DNA of 64,000 bases from Bog-473 sp963721585 (GTDB lineage: Bacteria; Actinomycetota; Acidimicrobiia; Acidimicrobiales; RAAP-2): the NCBI GenBank assembly GCA_963721585.1, contig CAVRJN010000007.1, positions 62,001 to 126,000 on the forward strand, given 5' to 3'. The notes beneath the pieces were generated by a model. That model ran no database searches and was not told where the DNA came from. It saw only the letters and a list, made by a program, of their open reading frames with translations. The translations under genes were made by a program, and so were the position numbers. Each line of letters opens with the position of its first letter. The first letter of the stretch is position 1. Positions 50,601 to 59,395 of this stretch are shown piece after piece.

Positions 50601-51584
50601 TCAGCCGGGGGGCAGCAGCCCGATGGCGTCGGCGGCCCGGGCGTACGTCGTGGCCGCCACCCCGTGTGCGTGGTCGGCACCGCGCGCCAGCACCTCGCGG
50701 ACGTGCGGCAGGTCGTTGTCCAATGCGTCTCGACGCTCTCGGATCGGTCGGATCAGTTCGCACAACGCTGCCGCGAGGTCGTTCTTGAGATCGCCGTAGC
50801 GCTCGTAACCGGCGGCCACGTCGACGGGAGTCCGCCCCGTCACGGCGGCCAGGAGCTCCAAGAGGTTGGCGAGACCCGGCTTGGCGTCACGGTCGTACCG
50901 CATCTCACCGTCGGTGTCGGTGACGGCCTTGCGGACCTTGCGCGTGATCTCCTCGTCGGAATCCAGGAGGCGGATGGTGCCGAGCGGGGAATCCGCCGAC
51001 TTGGACATCTTGCGATCGGGATGCTGCAGGTCCATGACCCGGGCGCCCGTTCCCGGAATGCTCGCTTCTGGGACGACGAAGGTCTCGCCGTAGCGGTGGT
51101 TGAACCGGAGGGCGACGTCCCGGGTCAGCTCCAGGTGCTGGCGTTGGTCGTCGCCCACCGGCACTGCGGCGGCGTCATAGAGGAGGATGTCGGCCGCCAT
51201 CAGGACGGGATACGTGAACAGCCCCACCCGCGCCGTCTCCTGCCCCTTTCCCTTGTCCTTGAACTGGGTCATCCGTCGCAGCTCACCCATCGTGGCGGTG
51301 CACTCGAGCAGCCAGGTCAATTTGGTGTGCTCGGGAACGTGGCTCTGCACGAAGAGGGTGCAGCGGTCGGGATCGAGCCCGATGGCGAGCAGGTTCAGCG
51401 CGGCGTCCAGCGTGTTGGCGCGGAGGTCGGCCGGGTCGATCTCGGTGGTGAGGGCATGGAGATCGACCACGAAGTAGAAGGCGTCGTAGCCGTCCTGGAA
51501 GGAGACCCACTGCCGGAGGGCCCCCAGGTAGTTCCCCAGAGTGAAATTGCCTGATGGCGCAATGCCGGAAAGGACCCTGTCCAT
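50601..51584 (-). CDS. trpS: tryptophanyl-tRNA synthetase
   Basis: A 327-residue class I aminoacyl-tRNA synthetase from ATG 51584; the frame is open to 52085 on the antisense of scpA. The HIGH-type motif is GIAPSGNFTLGNYLGALRQW (TLGN in place of HIGN), and the KMSKS loop is DRKMSKSADSPLG. Between them are YPVLMAADILLYDAAAVPVG and DDQRQHLELTRDVALRFN. It attaches Trp to tRNA-Trp. It is the only minus-strand gene in this stretch. Length is normal. Confidence 0.96.
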   Translation of the reverse strand: MDRVLSGIAPSGNFTLGNYLGALRQWVSFQDGYDAFYFVVDLHALTTEIDPADLRANTLDAALNLLAIGLDPDRCTLFVQSHVPEHTKLTWLLECTATMGELRRMTQFKDKGKGQETARVGLFTYPVLMAADILLYDAAAVPVGDDQRQHLELTRDVALRFNHRYGETFVVPEASIPGTGARVMDLQHPDRKMSKSADSPLGTIRLLDSDEEITRKVRKAVTDTDGEMRYDRDAKPGLANLLELLAAVTGRTPVDVAAGYERYGDLKNDLAAALCELIRPIRERRDALDNDLPHVREVLARGADHAHGVAATTYARAADAIGLLPPG

Positions 51585-51674
51585 GGGGCGCCATGGTAGG
51601 GCGCCCCGGAGGGAGCTTTGGCAGGTGGCCAGGGGTGCGCGGAGGCATGGCGGCTGGTTCGATAACGTCGGCGG

Positions 51675-52484
51675 GTGGCCTACTCGGTCTCCACTCCCAG
51701 TTTCGAGGGTCCGATCGACCTCTTGTTGCACCTCGTCTCCTCGCACGAGGTCGATATCCTCGACATTCCTCTCCTGCCCCTGATCGACGGGTTCGTGAGC
51801 GTGCTCTCGGAGCAGCGAGAACAGATCGACTTCAACCAGCTCTCGGAGTTCCTCCTCGTGGCAGCCATCCTCATTGAGCTCAAGTCCCAGAAGCTGCTGC
51901 CCGGTCGGGAGGCGAACGAGGACGACGAGGATCTCGTGGGATGGGAGGAGCGCGACCTCCTGCTGGCCCGACTGCTCGAATGCCGTGCCTACGCGGCAGC
52001 GGCGGACGTCTTCGTCGCCATGGCCGAGCAGGCCTCCCGCTCCATCCCACGTGAGGTGGGGCTCGACGACGACTTCGTGGTGCATGCTCCGGACCTCTTG
52101 GCCGGGATCACCCCTGACGACCTGGCGCAGGCCTACCTGCGTGGCTCGGCCGAGCGCCCGGTGCCCCGGGTCGATCTCTCACACGTCACGGTCGACACGC
52201 TTTCTGTCTCCGAAGCTGTCTCGGACCTGATCGCCGTGCCCGAGTCCGATCGCGCCACGTCCTTCCGCACGCTGGTGGAGAGCTGCCGCACCCGCATTGA
52301 GGTCATTGTGCGGTTCCTGGCCCTGCTGGAGCTCTGCAAGATGGGCCGCGTGACGTTGGGGCAAGGTGCGACGTTCGGCGACCTGGCCATCTCGTGGCTG
52401 GCGGCCGACGAGCTGGCCGGGGTGACGAGTGGCCGCGGTTTGGCCGAGCTCGACGGCTATGAGATCGACGACTACGAAGGGTGA
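51675..52484 (+). CDS. scpA: segregation and condensation protein A
   Basis: A 269-residue kleisin subunit of the SMC-ScpAB condensin from GTG 51675. The N-terminus FEGPIDLLLHLVSSHEVDIL is the SMC-neck-binding helix. The segment FLLVAAILIELKSQKLLPG is highly typical, and the C-terminal winged helix includes FLALLELCKMGRVTLGQGA. It bridges Smc heads and binds ScpB. scpB follows 4 bp downstream. Confidence 0.95.
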   Translation: MAYSVSTPSFEGPIDLLLHLVSSHEVDILDIPLLPLIDGFVSVLSEQREQIDFNQLSEFLLVAAILIELKSQKLLPGREANEDDEDLVGWEERDLLLARLLECRAYAAAADVFVAMAEQASRSIPREVGLDDDFVVHAPDLLAGITPDDLAQAYLRGSAERPVPRVDLSHVTVDTLSVSEAVSDLIAVPESDRATSFRTLVESCRTRIEVIVRFLALLELCKMGRVTLGQGATFGDLAISWLAADELAGVTSGRGLAELDGYEIDDYEG

Positions 52485-52488
52485 GGGT

Positions 52489-53097
52489 TTGAACCAGGTG
52501 GAGAACGCAGAGCTGGGCCGCACGATCGAGGCCATTTTGTTGGTGGCGGTGGAACCCATCGCACCGCAGCTGCTGGCTGAACTGGTGGAAGAGCCTGTGG
52601 AGCGGGTGGAGGAAGTGCTCTCGGAGCTCGCGCAGTCGTACGAGCGCGAGCGCCGGGGCTTCGTGTTGGCCCGCATTGCCGGTGGGGTCCGCCTCCAGAC
52701 ACATCCTGACCTGGCGCCCTACGTCGAGCGGTTCGCGAACCGCGAGGTGTCGCACCGCCTTTCGACCGCCGCGCTCGAAACGCTGGCCATCGTCGCCTAC
52801 CGCCAGCCGGTCTCGCGCGGTCAGATCTCGGCGCTGCGCGGCGTCAACGTGGACGGCGTGAGCCGCCTGCTGGAGCAGCGGGGGTACATCGAGGTGGTCG
52901 GCCACGCCGATGGTCCCGGCCAGCCGGCGCTCTTCGGGACCACGGATCTCTTCTTGGAGCGCCTCGGGCTCGACTCACTCGAGCAGCTGCCGGCGGTGGA
53001 GGACTTCTTGCCCGGGCCCGAAGTTGCCGGCGATCTCGAGCGTGACCTGCAGTCGGCGCTGGGTCTCGGCGTCGAGGCGACTTCTGACGACGCCTGA
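52489..53097 (+). CDS. scpB: segregation and condensation protein B
   Basis: About 202 residues from TTG 52489, with GAGGG upstream; GTG 52498 is an alternative. Two winged-helix domains are visible: RTIEAILLVAVEPIAPQLLA, VERVEEVLSELAQSYERER, then HRLSTAALETLAIVAYRQPV and GVNVDGVSRLLEQRGYIEV. The C-terminus has TTDLFLERLGLDSLEQLP, as expected. It dimerises and binds ScpA in the condensin complex. It overlaps the next gene. Confidence 0.94.
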   Translation: MNQVENAELGRTIEAILLVAVEPIAPQLLAELVEEPVERVEEVLSELAQSYERERRGFVLARIAGGVRLQTHPDLAPYVERFANREVSHRLSTAALETLAIVAYRQPVSRGQISALRGVNVDGVSRLLEQRGYIEVVGHADGPGQPALFGTTDLFLERLGLDSLEQLPAVEDFLPGPEVAGDLERDLQSALGLGVEATSDDA

Positions 53098-53836
53098 GCC
53101 GGAAGGAGAACGCCTCCAGAAGGTCCTGGCGCGGGTCGGGATCGGATCCAGGCGAGCCTGTGAGGAACTGATCGCAGCAGGGCGCGTCCGTGTCGACGGG
53201 GAGGTCGCCACGCTGGGCCGGCGGATCGACCCCCTGGCTGTTCGGGTCGAGGTCGACGGCGTACTGGTGCCGGTCGCTCCGGATCTCGTCTATTACCTCT
53301 TGAACAAACCCGATGGGGTCATCACCACGGCTGACGACCCCCAGGGGCGACCCACGGTGATGACGCTGGTGCCGGCGGATCCACGCGTCTTCGCCGTCGG
53401 GCGCTTGGACCGCCGCACGGAGGGATTGCTGATCCTGACCAACGACGGGGCACTCTCCCAACTCCTCACCCACCCCTCCCACGGGGTGGCCAAGGAGTAC
53501 GTGGCCGAGGTGAGCGGAGGCACTCCCGCGCCGGGGGCGTTGCGCTCCCTGCGCCAGGGCATCGAGCTCGAGGACGGACTCACCGCGCCGGCCGAGGTCG
53601 GTGTCCTCGCCCCGGGGGTCCTGCGCCTCGTCATCCACGAAGGACGCAACCGCCAGGTCCGGCGCATGTGCAGCGCCATCGGCCATCCCGTGCAGCGTCT
53701 CGTCCGCACCCGTATCGGGCCGGTACGCGATCCGAACCTTGCTCCCGGGCGGTGGCGCCCGCTCCAGCCCGGCGAGGTCCGCTCCCTGGCCGCGGCGGCC
53801 AGCCCCAGAAGCCCCCGACCCGGGGCGCAGGGCTAG
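53042..53836 (+). CDS. RsuA/RluB-family pseudouridine synthase
   Basis: The S4 domain starts at ERLQKVLARVGIGSRRACEE, followed by the catalytic domain with VYYLLNKPDGVITTADDPQG, the catalytic Asp motif FAVGRLDRRTEGLLILTNDG and VIHEGRNRQVRRMCSAIGHP. It isomerises a uridine in 16S or 23S rRNA; which site cannot be told. The only canonical start upstream of S4 is GTG 53042, inside scpB. A CTG at 53084 is nearer to the usual N-terminus. The C-terminal tail is Pro/Arg-rich. Confidence 0.9.
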   Translation: MTCSRRWVSASRRLLTTPEPEGERLQKVLARVGIGSRRACEELIAAGRVRVDGEVATLGRRIDPLAVRVEVDGVLVPVAPDLVYYLLNKPDGVITTADDPQGRPTVMTLVPADPRVFAVGRLDRRTEGLLILTNDGALSQLLTHPSHGVAKEYVAEVSGGTPAPGALRSLRQGIELEDGLTAPAEVGVLAPGVLRLVIHEGRNRQVRRMCSAIGHPVQRLVRTRIGPVRDPNLAPGRWRPLQPGEVRSLAAAASPRSPRPGAQG

Positions 53837-53886
53837 GAAACGCCGTTCACCAGGGCCTCTGACCGATGCCGGTAGAGTGACCCGCC

Positions 53887-54261
53887 ATGGCAGCTGCTCC
53901 CACAGTCAGGGGTTTGCGCGGGGCGACGACGGTCGACGAGGACACGGTGGCCCAGGTCACGGATCGCTCCCAGGAGCTCATGCGCGAGCTGATGACCAGG
54001 AACGACCTGGCCGAGGACGACATCATCAGCGTGCTGTTCACCGCCACCGCGGACGTGACGAGCACCTTCCCCGCCACCGCCATCCGAGAGATCGGGTTCG
54101 GTGCCGTCCCGCTCCTGTGCGCCGCCGAGGTCGCCGTCCCCGGGGCCAAGCCGCTCTGCATCAGGGTCCTCCTCCACGTGCACACCACCAGGTCGCGCGA
54201 CGAAATCCGGCACGTCTACCTGCACGGCGCCCAAGGGCTCCGCGATGACCTCCCGGGCTGA
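53887..54261 (+). CDS. aroH: chorismate mutase, AroH class
   Basis: A 124-residue protein of the trimeric AroH (Bacillus-type) chorismate mutases. Signatures are VRGLRGATTVDEDTVAQVTD, RNDLAEDDIISVLFTATADV, FPATAIREIGFGAVPLLCAA and KPLCIRVLLHVHTTRSRDEI with the active-site Arg. It converts chorismate to prephenate, the substrate of the next gene product, TyrA. The reading frames overlap by 17 bp. Confidence 0.93.
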   Translation: MAAAPTVRGLRGATTVDEDTVAQVTDRSQELMRELMTRNDLAEDDIISVLFTATADVTSTFPATAIREIGFGAVPLLCAAEVAVPGAKPLCIRVLLHVHTTRSRDEIRHVYLHGAQGLRDDLPG

Positions 54262-55339
54262 GGTCGGAGAGCGCCGACGGGCACTCGTCGTCGGTACGGG
54301 ACTGATCGGCGGGTCGATCGCGCTCGGTTTACGCCAACGCGGGTGGCACGTCTCCGGACTCGATGTCGACGAGGAGAGACTCCACACTGCGCTGCAGACT
54401 GGTGTCATCGACGTCGCGGGTGACGACCCCCGGGCGGAGATTGTCTTCATCGCGGTGCCGGCGGCCGCCGTGGGCGCGGTGGCACGCCGCCTCCTCGACG
54501 ACGACGCCAGATCTCCCGACGCGGTGGTCACCGACGTGAGCGGGGTCAAGACCTCCATCGTGGAACAGGCGGATCACCCGCGTTTCATCGGGGGCCATCC
54601 GATGGCCGGTTCGGAGCAGACCGGCCTGCACGGTGCCGACCCCGACCTTTTCGTTGGCGCGGTGTGGGCGCTCACGCCCACCGCGGTGACCGAGCTCGAA
54701 GCATTCAACCGGTTGAAGGGCGTCGTGACCAGCCTGGGAGCCGACGCGCTCGTCCTTCCGGCCGCGGACCACGACCGGCTCGTGGCCGTCGTGTCCCATG
54801 TGCCCCACCTCGTCGCGGCCACTCTGATGAATGCGGCAACCGACGGCGCCGAGCAGGACGGCACGCTGCTGCGCCTGGCGGCCGGTGGCTTTCGAGACAT
54901 GACCCGCGTCGCCGCCGGACATCCCGGGATTTGGCCGGATATCTGTGCCGAGAATGCTGCGGCCATAGTCGACGCACTCGATGCACTGATGACGGACCTG
55001 GGCACAATGCGCGATCGCGTCGCCGCCCGGGACCGGACCGAGATCCTCGCCTCGCTGCAGCGGGCCAGCGCGGCCCGGCGAAGCCTCCCCGCCCGTGCCG
55101 TGCGGCCCGATCACCTGGCCGAACTACGGATCCGGGTGCCCGATCGTGCCGGCGTTCTCGCCGAGATCACCTCCCTCGCCGCCGATGCGGGCATCGGCAT
55201 CTACGACATTGAGATCGCGCACTCCGCTGAAGGGGACCTCGGGGTCCTGATACTGGTGGTCGACGAAGCCGACGCCGACACGCTCACGGTTGCAGTCGAG
55301 TCTGCCGGGTACCGCGCCCGCGCCGAGCGCCTGTCGTGA
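54245..55339 (+). CDS. tyrA: prephenate dehydrogenase with ACT domain
   Basis: A 364-residue enzyme from ATG 54245. The NAD-binding loop is ALVVGTGLIGGSIALGLRQR. VVTDVSGVKTSIVEQ and FIGGHPMAGSEQTGLHGAD are conserved active-site segments; the His/Ser positions match the family. The C-terminal 75 residues form an ACT domain (ELRIRVPDRAGVLAEITSLA, IYDIEIAHSAEGDLGVLILV), probably giving feedback control by tyrosine. It is coupled to aroH upstream and aroA-cmk downstream. Confidence 0.94.
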   Translation: MTSRAEVGERRRALVVGTGLIGGSIALGLRQRGWHVSGLDVDEERLHTALQTGVIDVAGDDPRAEIVFIAVPAAAVGAVARRLLDDDARSPDAVVTDVSGVKTSIVEQADHPRFIGGHPMAGSEQTGLHGADPDLFVGAVWALTPTAVTELEAFNRLKGVVTSLGADALVLPAADHDRLVAVVSHVPHLVAATLMNAATDGAEQDGTLLRLAAGGFRDMTRVAAGHPGIWPDICAENAAAIVDALDALMTDLGTMRDRVAARDRTEILASLQRASAARRSLPARAVRPDHLAELRIRVPDRAGVLAEITSLAADAGIGIYDIEIAHSAEGDLGVLILVVDEADADTLTVAVESAGYRARAERLS

Positions 55340-57249
55340 CGGCGCCGCGCGTTCTGGTCGTCGACGGCGGGACGCCGTGCCGCGGCACCGTCCGCACGCC
55401 CGGTGAAAAATCCATCTCCCATCGCGCTGTCCTGTTCGGTGCGCTGGCCGAGGGCGCGTCGGTCATCCATGGCCTTTCGGACGGAGCCGATGTGGCCGCC
55501 TCGCTGGCAGCGGTCGAGGCGCTGGGGGCGGCGGTGGAGCGCCACGACGACGGGACGGTCGTCGTGCACGGGGGCCGGGCTCGCCTCCACCATCCCGATG
55601 CACCTCTCGACTGCGGGAATTCAGGGACGTCCATGCGCCTCCTGGCGGGCCTGGTGGCGGGGTTCGACTGGGAGACCGAATTGGTCGGTGACGCGTCGCT
55701 GTCGGCCCGGCCGATGGATCGCGTTGCCGAGCCGCTCGGGCTCATGGGGGCGACGGTGGCCGGACACGGCGAGCGCTGCCTGCCGCCGCTGCTCGTTCGA
55801 GGCGGAGGGCTGCGCGGGATCGACTGGACCTCCAAGGTGGTCAGCGCCCAGGTGAAGTCGGCCATCCTCCTCGCCGGACTTTCGGCGGCCGGCACCACCA
55901 TCGTGCGCGAGGCGGTCACGACCCGCACGCACACCGAAGAGATGCTGGTGGAGGCCGGGGCCGACCTGACTGTCGAACCCTGGGGCGAAGGCCGCATTGT
56001 GCGGGTTCGCGCGTCGTCCCTCCAGCCGGTGGATCGGATCGTGCCCGGTGACCCCTCTGCCTCGGCCTTCTTCGCCGTGGCCGGGTGTGTCGTGCCGGAC
56101 AGCGTCGTCGAGATTGCCGGCGTCTACAGCGGACCCGCCCGGCTCGGCTACGTCTCCGTCCTGCAGCGGATGGGAGCGTCCGTCACCGTCATCCCCGGCG
56201 ATCCGGGAACCGCGACGATCCGGGCGCTGGCGAGCAGCCTGACCGCCACGGTGGTGCGCGCCAGCGAGATCCCCTCGCTCGACGAGATTCCCGTCCTGGC
56301 CGTCGCCGCCGCGGTCGCTGAGGGTACGACCGTCTTCTCCGATGTCGGAGAGCTCCGGGTCAAGGAGGTCGACCGGCTCCGCGCCGTGGCCGACATGGTC
56401 GAGGCCTTTGGTGCCCACGCCGCGATCGAAGGGGACGCCCTGTCCATCACCGGTGTCGGAGGTCCGCTTCGTGGCGCCCGCTTCGACAGCCAGGGCGACC
56501 ACCGGATGGCGATGGCGGCAGCTGTGGCGGCGCTCGCTGCCAACCGGGGTGAGCGCAGCCTCATCACCGGATTTGGCGCAGTCGAGACCAGTTACCCCAC
56601 GTTTGCCGAAGAGATCGAGCGCCTGGCCGCCGGCACGGCCCCCAGGGCGCTGTTGGTCGCCATCGACGGACCGGCCGGAGCCGGCAAGTCGACGGTCTCG
56701 ACGGCGGTGGCCAAGCGGCTAGGAGTCAATCGGCTCGATACCGGCGCCATGTATCGAGCCGTCGCCGCCCTCGCACTGGAGCTGGGGACAGCGCCGGATG
56801 ACAAGAATGCGGTCGCGGCCCTCGCTGCAGCCTCGACCATCGAGGTAGGGGAACGGGTGACCATCGACGGGCGCGACGTGACCGGCCTGATTCGTTCGCC
56901 CGAGGTCGGCCGTGCGGTCTCGGTTGTCGCCGCCAATCCCGAGGTGCGGCGGCACATGGTGGAGCGCCAGCGAGCCTGGGTCAGGACCCACGGCGGGGGA
57001 GTGGTTGAAGGCCGGGACATCGGTTCGGTCGTCTTCCCCGGAGCCGAGCTGAAGGTTTACCTGACCGCCTCGCCCGAGGAACGAGCCCGTCGACGTGACG
57101 ACGAGGCTCCCGAAGGGGTGGCACGGCGCGATCGGATCGACTCGACTCGGGACGCGTCGCCCCTGCGCGAGGCCGAGGATGCGCACCGGCTCGATACGAC
57201 CGGGCGAAGCGTGCAGGATGTGGTGGAGGAGGTGCTGTCGTGGCTGTGA
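55336..57249 (+). CDS. aroA-cmk: fused EPSP synthase - cytidylate kinase
   Basis: A single 637-residue chain. Residues 1-430 are 5-enolpyruvylshikimate-3-phosphate synthase: VRTPGEKSISHRAVLFGALA, LDCGNSGTSMRLLAGLVAGF, RVKEVDRLRAVADMV-type segment and DSQGDHRMAMAAAVAALAAN. Residues about 436-637 are CMP kinase: LVAIDGPAGAGKSTVSTAVA, RLDTGAMYRAVAALALELG, GVVEGRDIGSVVFPGAELKV and DRIDSTRDASPLREAEDAHR. No stop or frameshift separates them. The shikimate and pyrimidine activities are joined by a short linker. The stop overlaps plsC. Confidence 0.95.
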   Translation: MTAPRVLVVDGGTPCRGTVRTPGEKSISHRAVLFGALAEGASVIHGLSDGADVAASLAAVEALGAAVERHDDGTVVVHGGRARLHHPDAPLDCGNSGTSMRLLAGLVAGFDWETELVGDASLSARPMDRVAEPLGLMGATVAGHGERCLPPLLVRGGGLRGIDWTSKVVSAQVKSAILLAGLSAAGTTIVREAVTTRTHTEEMLVEAGADLTVEPWGEGRIVRVRASSLQPVDRIVPGDPSASAFFAVAGCVVPDSVVEIAGVYSGPARLGYVSVLQRMGASVTVIPGDPGTATIRALASSLTATVVRASEIPSLDEIPVLAVAAAVAEGTTVFSDVGELRVKEVDRLRAVADMVEAFGAHAAIEGDALSITGVGGPLRGARFDSQGDHRMAMAAAVAALAANRGERSLITGFGAVETSYPTFAEEIERLAAGTAPRALLVAIDGPAGAGKSTVSTAVAKRLGVNRLDTGAMYRAVAALALELGTAPDDKNAVAALAAASTIEVGERVTIDGRDVTGLIRSPEVGRAVSVVAANPEVRRHMVERQRAWVRTHGGGVVEGRDIGSVVFPGAELKVYLTASPEERARRRDDEAPEGVARRDRIDSTRDASPLREAEDAHRLDTTGRSVQDVVEEVLSWL

Positions 57250-57983
57250 GGACAGCGGGATCATCATCGGACGCAGAAGGCGGCCGGGAGGAGGACATCG
57301 AGGCACCCGGGCGGCATCAGCCATTCGAGATAGACCCTCGCCGTTCTGTGGTGTACCGCGTCGAGCGCATGCTCTTTGCCACGGTCCTCTGGGCCTGGTT
57401 CCGCCCCAAGGTGGTGGGGAAGGAGCACATCCCCTCGACCGGACCAGCCATCTTGGCTCCGGTGCATCGCTCGTTCGCCGACTTCGGCTTCGCCGCATTC
57501 TGCACGGAGCGGAAGCTCTTCTTCATGACCAAGGACGAAATGTGGAACAACAAGTGGCTCGGCAAGCTGCTCCTCACTGTGGGGGCTTTTCCCGTTCACC
57601 GTGAATCGGCGGACCGCGAGGCGCTCCAGCGTGCCGAAGAGGTCTTGCGGAGGGGCGAGCTCCTCGTCCTGTTCCCGGAGGGGACGCGTCGGGACGGCCC
57701 CGCCGTGGAAGATCTGATGGAGGGGGCGACGTTCCTCTCCGCCCGGACCGGTGCGCCCATCGTGCCCATCGGTATCGGGGGGTCGGATCTGGCCATGCCC
57801 AAGGGGAGCGCGATACCGAAGCCGCGCACTATCCAGGTCGTCATCGGTCCGGCCATCCCTCCGCCGGCCCGTACCCCGAGCGGGCGGGTGTCCCGTTCGG
57901 CCGTCCGGGCCGCAACGGAGTCCCTCGTGGGCCAGCTGCAGGCCGTGTACGACGAAGCACGGGAAAAGACCGGCCGCTATTGA
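57240..57983 (+). CDS. plsC: 1-acylglycerol-3-phosphate acyltransferase (PlsC-like)
   Basis: A 247-residue protein from GTG 57240, overlapping cmk by 10 bp. The acyltransferase motifs are APVHRSFADFGFAAF (HX4D), LLVLFPEGTRRDGP (FPEGTR) and a GAPIVPIGIGGSD strand. A hydrophobic stretch near residue 45-58 may associate with the membrane. It makes phosphatidic acid from lysophosphatidic acid, or a related product. The usual cmk-plsC-der order is broken here by the minus-strand trio that follows. Confidence 0.92.
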   Translation: MAVRTAGSSSDAEGGREEDIEAPGRHQPFEIDPRRSVVYRVERMLFATVLWAWFRPKVVGKEHIPSTGPAILAPVHRSFADFGFAAFCTERKLFFMTKDEMWNNKWLGKLLLTVGAFPVHRESADREALQRAEEVLRRGELLVLFPEGTRRDGPAVEDLMEGATFLSARTGAPIVPIGIGGSDLAMPKGSAIPKPRTIQVVIGPAIPPPARTPSGRVSRSAVRAATESLVGQLQAVYDEAREKTGRY

Positions 57984-58001
57984 CGTCGCACGAGATAAGG
58001 C

Positions 58002-58832
58002 TCAGCTGTGGTGCGGCTCCTTGCGGACCTTCCACCAGGTCTCCACGACGACCCGCCCGTAGCGAAGCCCGAAGAGCCAGTTCTTCCCCTTCTTGGTCGT
58101 GCCCGAAGCCCGCGGGAGCCACAGAGTGGGCTGCTCGCTGACACGCCAACCCCGCTGCAACGCGATGATCAGGAGCTCGGCCGTCTGGTACTGCGGTTGG
58201 ACCAGCCGGTAGGCCACATCATCGAGCATGCTGACGCGCAGTGCCCGGTAGCCGTTCGAAGTGTCGGTCAACTTTGTGTGGCCCATGGCGCTCATCGCCC
58301 AAGAAAAGACGCGGACGCCTGCCTTGCGGAACCGGTCAGATGTCGTGTCGCGGCCGAGGACGCGGGAGGCCACAACGAAGTCAGACGTGTCATCGACCAG
58401 TGGTTGGAGCATCACCGGGATTTCGGAGGGATCGTTCTGTCCGTCAGCGTCCAGCGTGACGACGAACTGCGCGCCGAGCTCAATGCAGAGCGCGTAGCCG
58501 ACGCGGAGGGCGTAGCCGTGCCCGAGGTTCTCGCTCAGGATGAAGGTCAGCGCGCCAGAATCCGTGGCGACCTGGTCGGTCTTGTCGCTCCCACCATCAA
58601 CGACAACGAGTGTGGTCACCGCCAGACCACAGGCCTCCGTGGGCATGGCGGCCAAGACCGCTCCGATGTTGTCCTCCTCCTCGTAGGCGCAGATGAGCCC
58701 CACGACCGGGGACAACTTCACATCGGGGTGATGTGTGTCGAAATCCTTCCGCGAGGCTTCGATCACGCGCCGGGCGTGGTCGGGGTCCGTCCGGATACTG
58801 GCGCCCGAGGTGGCGCCGCGGCGCGAACTCAA
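58002..58832 (-). CDS. GT2 family glycosyltransferase, DPM/polyprenol type
   Basis: A 276-residue protein. The likely start is TTG 58832, which overlaps the previous stop as TTGA; the frame is open to 58928. The GT-A fold shows VVGLICAYEEEDNIGAVLAA, TTLVVVDGGSDKTDQVA, FVVTLDADGQNDPSEIPVML (DxD-type) and SNGYRALRVSMLDDVAYRL. It resembles dolichol/polyprenol-phosphate mannosyl or glucosyltransferases. No C-terminal TM helices are visible. It could supply polyprenol-sugar to GT-C enzymes such as that at 33903-35174; this is inference. Confidence 0.85.
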   Translation of the reverse strand: MSSRRGATSGASIRTDPDHARRVIEASRKDFDTHHPDVKLSPVVGLICAYEEEDNIGAVLAAMPTEACGLAVTTLVVVDGGSDKTDQVATDSGALTFILSENLGHGYALRVGYALCIELGAQFVVTLDADGQNDPSEIPVMLQPLVDDTSDFVVASRVLGRDTTSDRFRKAGVRVFSWAMSAMGHTKLTDTSNGYRALRVSMLDDVAYRLVQPQYQTAELLIIALQRGWRVSEQPTLWLPRASGTTKKGKNWLFGLRYGRVVVETWWKVRKEPHHS

Positions 58833-59371
58833 AATGTCCGGGGCGTGGCGAAGACCTGACGGACCAGGGGCTCGAAATGGGAGAGGGGCTTGGTGGGATA
58901 GTCGGGGTCGAAGCTGATCTGGTCCCACTCGTCGGCGAACTGCTCGGCCAACCCGTACCAGGGCTCACCTTGGTACTTGTTCCGCGCGTCGGGGTCCTGC
59001 CCCAGGTACTCGTAGTAGTGCCTGCCCTGGAAGTCCTGGTGGGCCTCGATCATGCGGTAGGTGTCCTCGCCCACATAGGGGCGCAGGATCTCAGCGGCAA
59101 TTCGGGGATGGTTCATCACGGACACGGCCTTGCCGATGTCGTGGCACAGCGACGCCACCACGACCTCATCGGATGCGCCCGCCTCCTCGGCACGGGTCGC
59201 CGTCTGCAGGGAGTGCACCAGCTGATCGACCTCGAAGCCGTCGGTGATCTCTTCGAGTGAGGCCAGCATGTCGAGCACGCGGTCGGCCACACGGGGCTGG
59301 TGTTCGATCGACTCGACGATGATGTGCTGCCACTGCTCCGCCGTCGATTCGTCCATTCGGGTGAACGTCAT
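58829..59371 (-). CDS. HD-domain phosphohydrolase
   Basis: A 180-residue protein. The metal-binding HD motif is VVASLCHDIGKAVSVMNHP, with an upstream His in VDQLVHSLQTATRAEEAG and a late Asp/His set in MIEAHQDFQGRHYYEYLG. The family includes nucleotide and cyclic nucleotide phosphohydrolases; the substrate is unknown. Its stop overlaps the start of the glycosyltransferase, implying coupling. Confidence 0.9.
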   Translation of the reverse strand: MTFTRMDESTAEQWQHIIVESIEHQPRVADRVLDMLASLEEITDGFEVDQLVHSLQTATRAEEAGASDEVVVASLCHDIGKAVSVMNHPRIAAEILRPYVGEDTYRMIEAHQDFQGRHYYEYLGQDPDARNKYQGEPWYGLAEQFADEWDQISFDPDYPTKPLSHFEPLVRQVFATPRTF

Positions 59372-59395
59372 ACGTCAATCATCGCGCTTGCAGCC

